A DNA stretch of 64,000 nucleotides from Chitinivibrionales bacterium (GTDB lineage Bacteria; Fibrobacterota; Chitinivibrionia; Chitinivibrionales; FEN-1185): assembly GCA_035516255.1 (NCBI GenBank), contig DATJAL010000031.1:186001-250000 (forward strand), written 5' to 3'. The notes below the pieces were generated by a model. That model had not been told where the DNA came from. It did no database searches and saw only the letters and a program-made list of their open reading frames with translations. The translations under genes were made by a program, and so were the position numbers. Positions 56,361 through 64,000 of this stretch are shown here, one piece after another. How positions within the stretch are numbered: the first letter of the stretch is position 1; every line of letters starts with the position of its first letter.

Positions 56361-57319
56361 GAAATTATTTCGAGACAAAACGGATCCTGGTGACCGGCGG
56401 CGCGGGGTTTCTCGGTTCGCACCTGTGCGACCGGCTCGTGAAAGAGGGCAACGACGTGGTGTGCCTCGACAATTTCTTCACCGGAAGCAAGAAAAACATC
56501 GAGCACCTCATCGGGCTCAAGAACTTCGAGCTGGTGCGGCACGACGTCACCATTCCGATTTTAATGGAGGTGGACCAGATTTACAACCTGGCATGCCCCG
56601 CCTCGCCGGTGCATTACCAATACAACCCGGTAAAAACCATCAAGACGAGCATGCTGGGCGCCATCAACATGCTGGGCCTGGCAAAACGGGTGAAGGCGCG
56701 GGTGCTGCAGGCCTCCACGTCGGAGGTGTACGGCGACCCGGACGTACACCCGCAGCGGGAAAACTACTGGGGCCACGTGAACCCCATCGGCCTGCGCTCG
56801 TGCTATGACGAGGGCAAGCGCGTGGCCGAGACGCTGTTCTTCGACTACCACCGTCAGAACAAGGTTGACATACGCGTCATGCGCATCTTCAACACCTACG
56901 GTCCGCGCATGCATCCCAACGACGGCAGGGTCGTATCGAACTTCATCATGCAGGCGCTGCGCAACGAAAAACTGACATTGTACGGCGACGGGAGCCAGAC
57001 CCGCTCCTTCTGCTACGTTGCCGACCTTATCGACGGCATGGTGCGGCTCATGGAGCAGGACGATATTGTCGGGCCCGTGAACATCGGCAACCCGGGCGAG
57101 TTCGCCATAAAGGAACTCGCCGAGCAGGTGATACAACTCACAGGAAGTAAATCGGGCATCGTGTACAAGCCGCTGCCCTCGGACGATCCAAAGCAGCGCT
57201 GCCCGGACATTACCTTGGCAAAGAAGAAACTCCGCTGGCAGCCGAAGGTCAAACTGGCCGAGGGATTAAAAAAGACAATTGATTATTTCAGGTCAACTGT
57301 TCAGGAAAAGAGAAAATAG
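56357..57319 (+). CDS. UDP-glucuronate decarboxylase (UDP-xylose synthase)
   Basis: 320 residues, extended short-chain dehydrogenase. The NAD motif is [12 protein letters not shown] (about 11-22), the catalytic YxxxK is in SCYDEGKR, and the family-specific block [14 protein letters not shown] is typical of UXS, which turns UDP-glucuronate into UDP-xylose. The start at 56357 overlaps the stop of the kinase gene (ATGA); the reading frame upstream of it is a shadow. UDP-xylose would feed lipopolysaccharide, capsule or another surface glycan. Distinction from a dTDP-glucose 4,6-dehydratase rests on the YWGHVNP block. Confidence 0.92.
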   Translation: MRNYFETKRILVTGGAGFLGSHLCDRLVKEGNDVVCLDNFFTGSKKNIEHLIGLKNFELVRHDVTIPILMEVDQIYNLACPASPVHYQYNPVKTIKTSMLGAINMLGLAKRVKARVLQASTSEVYGDPDVHPQRENYWGHVNPIGLRSCYDEGKRVAETLFFDYHRQNKVDIRVMRIFNTYGPRMHPNDGRVVSNFIMQALRNEKLTLYGDGSQTRSFCYVADLIDGMVRLMEQDDIVGPVNIGNPGEFAIKELAEQVIQLTGSKSGIVYKPLPSDDPKQRCPDITLAKKKLRWQPKVKLAEGLKKTIDYFRSTVQEKRK

Positions 57320-57339
57320 CCACAAGGCTCCAGATCAGT

Positions 57340-57460
57340 TTGAAGTTGAGAGTTGGAAGTTGAAAGTGACTTGACTTATTGCATTGCTTCCAACTTTTAA
57401 CATTCAACCTCCAACTTGTTTTGCCTTTCTCTGTGTCCTCCGCGTCTCTGGGGCGATCTT
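57340..57460. repeat. Inverted repeat upstream of leuS, related to 7829-7977
   Basis: AGTTGGAAGTTGAA (57351-57364) is complementary at 13 of 14 positions to TTCAACCTCCAACT (57403-57416), followed by TTCTCTGTGTCCTCCGCGTC, which matches the right end of the element before tssK. It lies between uxs and leuS. Confidence 0.65.
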
Positions 57461-57484
57461 TTTTGAGAATTAAAGGAGCAACGA

Positions 57485-60004
<2,520 letters not shown>

Positions 60005-60071
60005 TTAATAATCTTTTTATTGCAGGATGCCGGACAGGCGCCATAGAAGTGTTGCTTGAATTGATAGTTTG

Positions 60072-60226
60072 CCGCCGCGTTAGGCCGGACTGGAGTGGTG
60101 AGCTAGAGCGAATTGCCGGCCGGCCCGGCCGATAGGCATCGGGCGGTCCGGCAACGAGGCCGGTAGGCCGAGCCCGGAAGGAGGGCCGACCCGAGCCGGA
60201 GTCTTGACGATGGCGTGGGCACGCCC
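60072..60226 (+). repeat. Intergenic repeat family C, copy C6
   Basis: Central stem TTGCCGG (60113-60119) / CCGGCAA (60148-60154), then GAGCCCGGAAGGAGGGCCG and a closing palindrome GGCGTGGGCACGCC. Starts with GCGTTAGGCCGGACTGGAG. It lies between leuS and rdgB in the same direction. Confidence 0.75.
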
Positions 60227-60254
60227 AGATTTATTTCCTTATTTAATAGAAGAT

Positions 60255-60878
60255 ATGCATCCAGTCATTGTCGCGACAAACAATCAAGGAAAGCTCCGGG
60301 AGATCAAGGAAATTTTATCCGGCGCACCGTTTGAGCTTACCGCTTTAAAAGACCATTTTGATCCGGTTCCCTCGATCCCGGAAACCGGAAAAACATTTTA
60401 CGAAAACGCGGCCCTCAAGGCGCGCTGGGTGTTCGACAGAAAGAAAATCTGGTCCCTTGCCGACGATTCAGGGCTCCAAGTCGATTGTCTGAACGGAATG
60501 CCCGGCGTTCAGAGCGCGCGGTATGCGGGCGAACACGCAACTGACCAGGACAAGGTGAAAAAACTGCTCGCCGCGATGAAGGACTGCCCGCCGGAAAAAC
60601 GCACGGCGCGGTTCCGGTGCGTGATCGTCATGAAATTTTCCGACAACGACGAGCTTTGCGCCGAAGGGGTCTGCGAGGGAAGCATGGGCTATGCGCCGGA
60701 AGGGACCAACGGATTCGGATATGATCCCGTTTTCTTTCCAAAAGGATACGACCGGACCTTTGCGCAGCTTGACGCCGTTACAAAAAATGCCATAAGCCAC
60801 CGGGGAAAGGCGCTTGCGGCGCTGTGGAGAAGCCTGCATGACAGATTCGGAAAAGAATGGATCAACGGCCGGGACTAA
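60255..60878 (+). CDS. rdgB: XTP/dITP pyrophosphatase (RdgB/HAM1 family)
   Basis: Hydrolyses non-canonical purine triphosphates (XTP, ITP, dITP) so they do not enter DNA and RNA. 207 residues. The signature begins VIVATNNQGKLREI, followed by LADDSGLQVDCLNGMPGVQS (catalytic acidic residues), TNGFGYDPVFFP and SHRGKAL. The start at 60255 is chosen because it gives the family's usual N-terminus; upstream codons lie in repeat C6. The following histidine-kinase gene overlaps its end by 41 nt. Confidence 0.95.
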   Translation: MHPVIVATNNQGKLREIKEILSGAPFELTALKDHFDPVPSIPETGKTFYENAALKARWVFDRKKIWSLADDSGLQVDCLNGMPGVQSARYAGEHATDQDKVKKLLAAMKDCPPEKRTARFRCVIVMKFSDNDELCAEGVCEGSMGYAPEGTNGFGYDPVFFPKGYDRTFAQLDAVTKNAISHRGKALAALWRSLHDRFGKEWINGRD

Positions 60879-61992
60879 AATCCTGGTCGTCGACGACGAC
60901 AAGAACGCCGCTGCATACATCGCCGACCTGCTGCGCGGCGCCGGCTTTCGCATAAGCGTGTGCAGCAGCGGCCCCGATGCGCTCGAATTTGTCAAGAAGC
61001 AGCCCGCCGACCTTGTCCTCCTCGACGTGCGCATGCCGGGCATGGACGGCTTCGAGGCCGCCCGCGAGATGAAAAAGATTTTCGGGAAGAACAACTTCGT
61101 GCCCATCATCTTTCTCACCGCCGTGGCGGGCCAGAACGAGAAAATAGCGGGGCTGAAACTCGCCGACGATTTCATCACCAAGCCGTTCAACGCCGACGAG
61201 CTCCTCGCGCGCATCAGGGTGATGCTCCGCATCCGCGGGCTGCAGCGCGAATTGCTTGTGTCAAAAAGCAAGTACGAGGAGGAGCAGCGGATCGCACGCG
61301 CCCAGCTGTACCGCTCGGCGCGGCTGGCGTCCATCGGCACCTTCGCGTCGGGCGTCGCGCACGAGTTCAACAACCCGCTCACCGCCATCCTTGGATTTTC
61401 GAGCGCGCTCGTGGAACGCATGCGAAAAAAGGAAACGGTGGACCCCGACGAACTCGAGCAGTACCTGGGCATTATCAACGCCGAGACGTTGCGCTGCCGC
61501 GACACGGTGGACAACCTTTCGCGGTTCGCGCGGGAAGGCGATACGCAGATCCGCGAGTTCCCGCTCGGCGAATGCGTGGACGGCGCGTGGAAGCTGGTCA
61601 AGACGCGGGCGGCGAAAAAACGTATCGAAATCGCGGTGAACATCCCCGCCACAATGCGCGTAAAGGCCGATTTGCAGAAATTGCAGCAGGCCATGGTATA
61701 TGTGCTCACCAACTCGCTCGATTTCTGCGGGGAAGGAAGCACGGTGTCCATTTCCGCGGAATCCGACGAAGGGTTCGCACGGGTCATCATCGCGGACAAC
61801 GGCCCGGGCATTCCCGCAGCGGTCCTTCCCAAGGTGTTCGACCCGTTTTTCACCACCAAGCAGGTGGGACAGGGCATGGGCCTGGGGCTCGCCATGTGCC
61901 ATGTCATCATGGAGGAATGCAGCGGCGCGATCGACGTTTCGAGCGAGGCGGGCAAGGGGACCACGGTGGTGCTGGAAGTCCCGGTCGCTTGA
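60838..61992 (+). CDS. Receiver-histidine kinase hybrid protein
   Basis: 384 residues, soluble. An N-terminal receiver domain (about 10-135; phospho-acceptor D63 in LLDVRMPGMDG) is followed by a short coiled coil, a HisKA domain with H175 in GVAHEFNNPLTAI and an HATPase domain (DNGPGIP, GQGMGLGLAMC). With no sensor or membrane segment, it probably relays a signal received at its own receiver. The start at 60838 has GGAG 9 nt upstream and lies inside rdgB (41-nt overlap). An NtrC-type regulator gene follows by 49 nt, its likely partner. Confidence 0.92.
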   Translation: MTDSEKNGSTAGTKILVVDDDKNAAAYIADLLRGAGFRISVCSSGPDALEFVKKQPADLVLLDVRMPGMDGFEAAREMKKIFGKNNFVPIIFLTAVAGQNEKIAGLKLADDFITKPFNADELLARIRVMLRIRGLQRELLVSKSKYEEEQRIARAQLYRSARLASIGTFASGVAHEFNNPLTAILGFSSALVERMRKKETVDPDELEQYLGIINAETLRCRDTVDNLSRFAREGDTQIREFPLGECVDGAWKLVKTRAAKKRIEIAVNIPATMRVKADLQKLQQAMVYVLTNSLDFCGEGSTVSISAESDEGFARVIIADNGPGIPAAVLPKVFDPFFTTKQVGQGMGLGLAMCHVIMEECSGAIDVSSEAGKGTTVVLEVPVA

Positions 61993-62041
61993 CATGAGCG
62001 AATAGTTACGGGACGCCGAAAACGGTAAGAAAGGCTGATCT

Positions 62042-63412
<1,371 letters not shown>

Positions 63413-63473
63413 TAAATATCTTTTTTTTACAAGGGGGGAGGTTCAGCCTGCATCATAATTACCCAAACAATCA

Positions 63474-63664
63474 TGGCGCTTGCCGGTCACGGCACCGGTT
63501 CTACCCCTTCGGGTACTTCTCCCTCGTCAGGGATTTCCAAGGGTCACAAGGGTCGTCCCTCCGGTCTCGCCTTCGGCTCGGGCTGCCACGGCGCGATGCC
63601 GCTGAGCGGCGTCCGGGCAGCACCGCGCTTTAGCGACGGCCTTCGGTCGCTCCTGGCGCGGAAC
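63474..63664 (-). repeat. Intergenic repeat family C, copy C7
   Basis: Minus-strand copy between convergent ntrC-type and dedA genes. Stem GCTGCC (63582-63587) / GGCAGC (63616-63621) with inner hairpin GCCGC-TGA-GCGGC, and it carries the same insertion as C3 (63511-63556). The rest of the gap (63413-63473) is a T-run and a G-rich stretch, with nothing else seen. Confidence 0.75.
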
Positions 63665-63671
63665 ATTCAAT

Positions 63672-64000
63672 TTATTTATGCTTTACATGCCGGACGATAA
63701 ACCAGGTAAGTCCCGCCAGCAGCAGCACCACCACCACGACATCCACGATGTGGCTGTATTTCATCACCACTTCCCAGTTCTGCTTTAAATAGAGGCCGCA
63801 ATAGGTGAGAAAGGCGTTCCAGATTCCGGCGCCGAGTATGGTGTAGATGATGAAAGTGACGAAGTGCATTCGTCCGGTACCGGCCGGAATTGAAATAAGA
63901 TGCCGTACCACGGGAATGAACCGGCAGACCAATACCGTAAGCGGTCCTCGTTTTTTAAAGAACGATTCGGTGATCTCAAGGTCGTGCCGGTTAAGCAGCA
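63672..64000 (-). CDS. DedA-family membrane protein (partial, runs off right edge)
   Basis: Only the C-terminal about 109 residues are in the window; the frame stays open to the edge. The visible part has the DedA (SNARE-associated) signature: FFKKRGPLTVLVCRFIPVVR followed by HLISIPAGTGRM, then two hydrophobic helices and a short basic C-terminus (RHVKHK). DedA proteins are inner-membrane transporters or scramblases tied to lipid (undecaprenyl phosphate) recycling and membrane homeostasis. The true start lies beyond position 64000. Confidence 0.88.
   Translation of the reverse strand, partial: LLNRHDLEITESFFKKRGPLTVLVCRFIPVVRHLISIPAGTGRMHFVTFIIYTILGAGIWNAFLTYCGLYLKQNWEVVMKYSHIVDVVVVVLLLAGLTWFIVRHVKHK

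Overview
The window looks like a chromosomal segment of a Gram-negative anaerobe or facultative anaerobe. An outer membrane is implied by ExbB/ExbD/TonB-type proteins, T6SS membrane-complex genes, a DsbD, SurA/PpiD-like and S41 periplasmic proteases, and a secreted protein with a FlgD/T9SS-like C-terminal tail. Pyruvate:ferredoxin oxidoreductase suggests anaerobic pyruvate metabolism. PEGA, AgmX-type and T9SS-like domains and GC-rich codon use fit an FCB-type lineage (Fibrobacterota/Chitinivibrionia-like) or a deltaproteobacterium-like organism. This placement is inference; no rRNA is present. I saw no tRNA, rRNA, CRISPR array, transposase or prophage gene.

Layout. 0.6-7.7 kb (minus strand): nifJ, then a PEGA-domain protein and a membrane Ser/Thr kinase with TPR tail. 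8.0-14.2 kb (plus): three type VI secretion genes tssK, tssL, tssM. 14.5-18.9 kb: a small unknown gene, a cold-shock gene with a clear promoter, 5' hairpin and terminator, a sensor-like membrane coiled-coil protein and a divergent ispF. 19.2-25.7 kb: a secreted HEXXH metalloprotease, dsbD and an aconitase. 26.1-27.5 kb: an ArgA-type N-acetylglutamate synthase. 27.8-34.3 kb: a coiled-coil protein, a membrane-tethered AraC-type protein, an ExbB, an ExbB-ExbD fusion, an ExbD, a TonB/AgmX-like transducer and a PilZ protein, probably one energised envelope machine. 34.5-42.3 kb: secA, tmk, an S41 C-terminal processing protease and a PpiD/SurA-like chaperone. 43.0-51.7 kb: an acetate/acetyl-CoA cluster (acs, satP, acuC-type deacetylase, NDP-forming acyl-CoA ligase, CoA-transferase fused to a GNAT acetyltransferase) plus marC. 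51.9-63.4 kb: HAD phosphatase, folC, a repeat-built exported protein, PfkB sugar kinase plus UDP-glucuronate decarboxylase, leuS, rdgB, and a receiver-histidine kinase with an NtrC-type regulator. A DedA gene runs off the right edge.

The most unusual non-genic content is a dense set of intergenic repeats, nearly always downstream of gene ends. One family (seven copies, here called C) has a central stem whose two arms differ between copies but stay complementary, which suggests selection on a folded structure. Two other families (A and B) are mosaics of hairpin modules. Several simpler inverted repeats lie between operons, and one forms the last codons of the HAD gene.

The most unusual protein observations are the ExbB-ExbD fusion in which the usual protonatable Asp is Asn, next to a separate ExbD that keeps the Asp; the AraC-type DNA-binding domain tethered to the membrane; and the co-location of acetyl-CoA-making enzymes with both a lysine-deacetylase homologue and a GNAT acetyltransferase domain.
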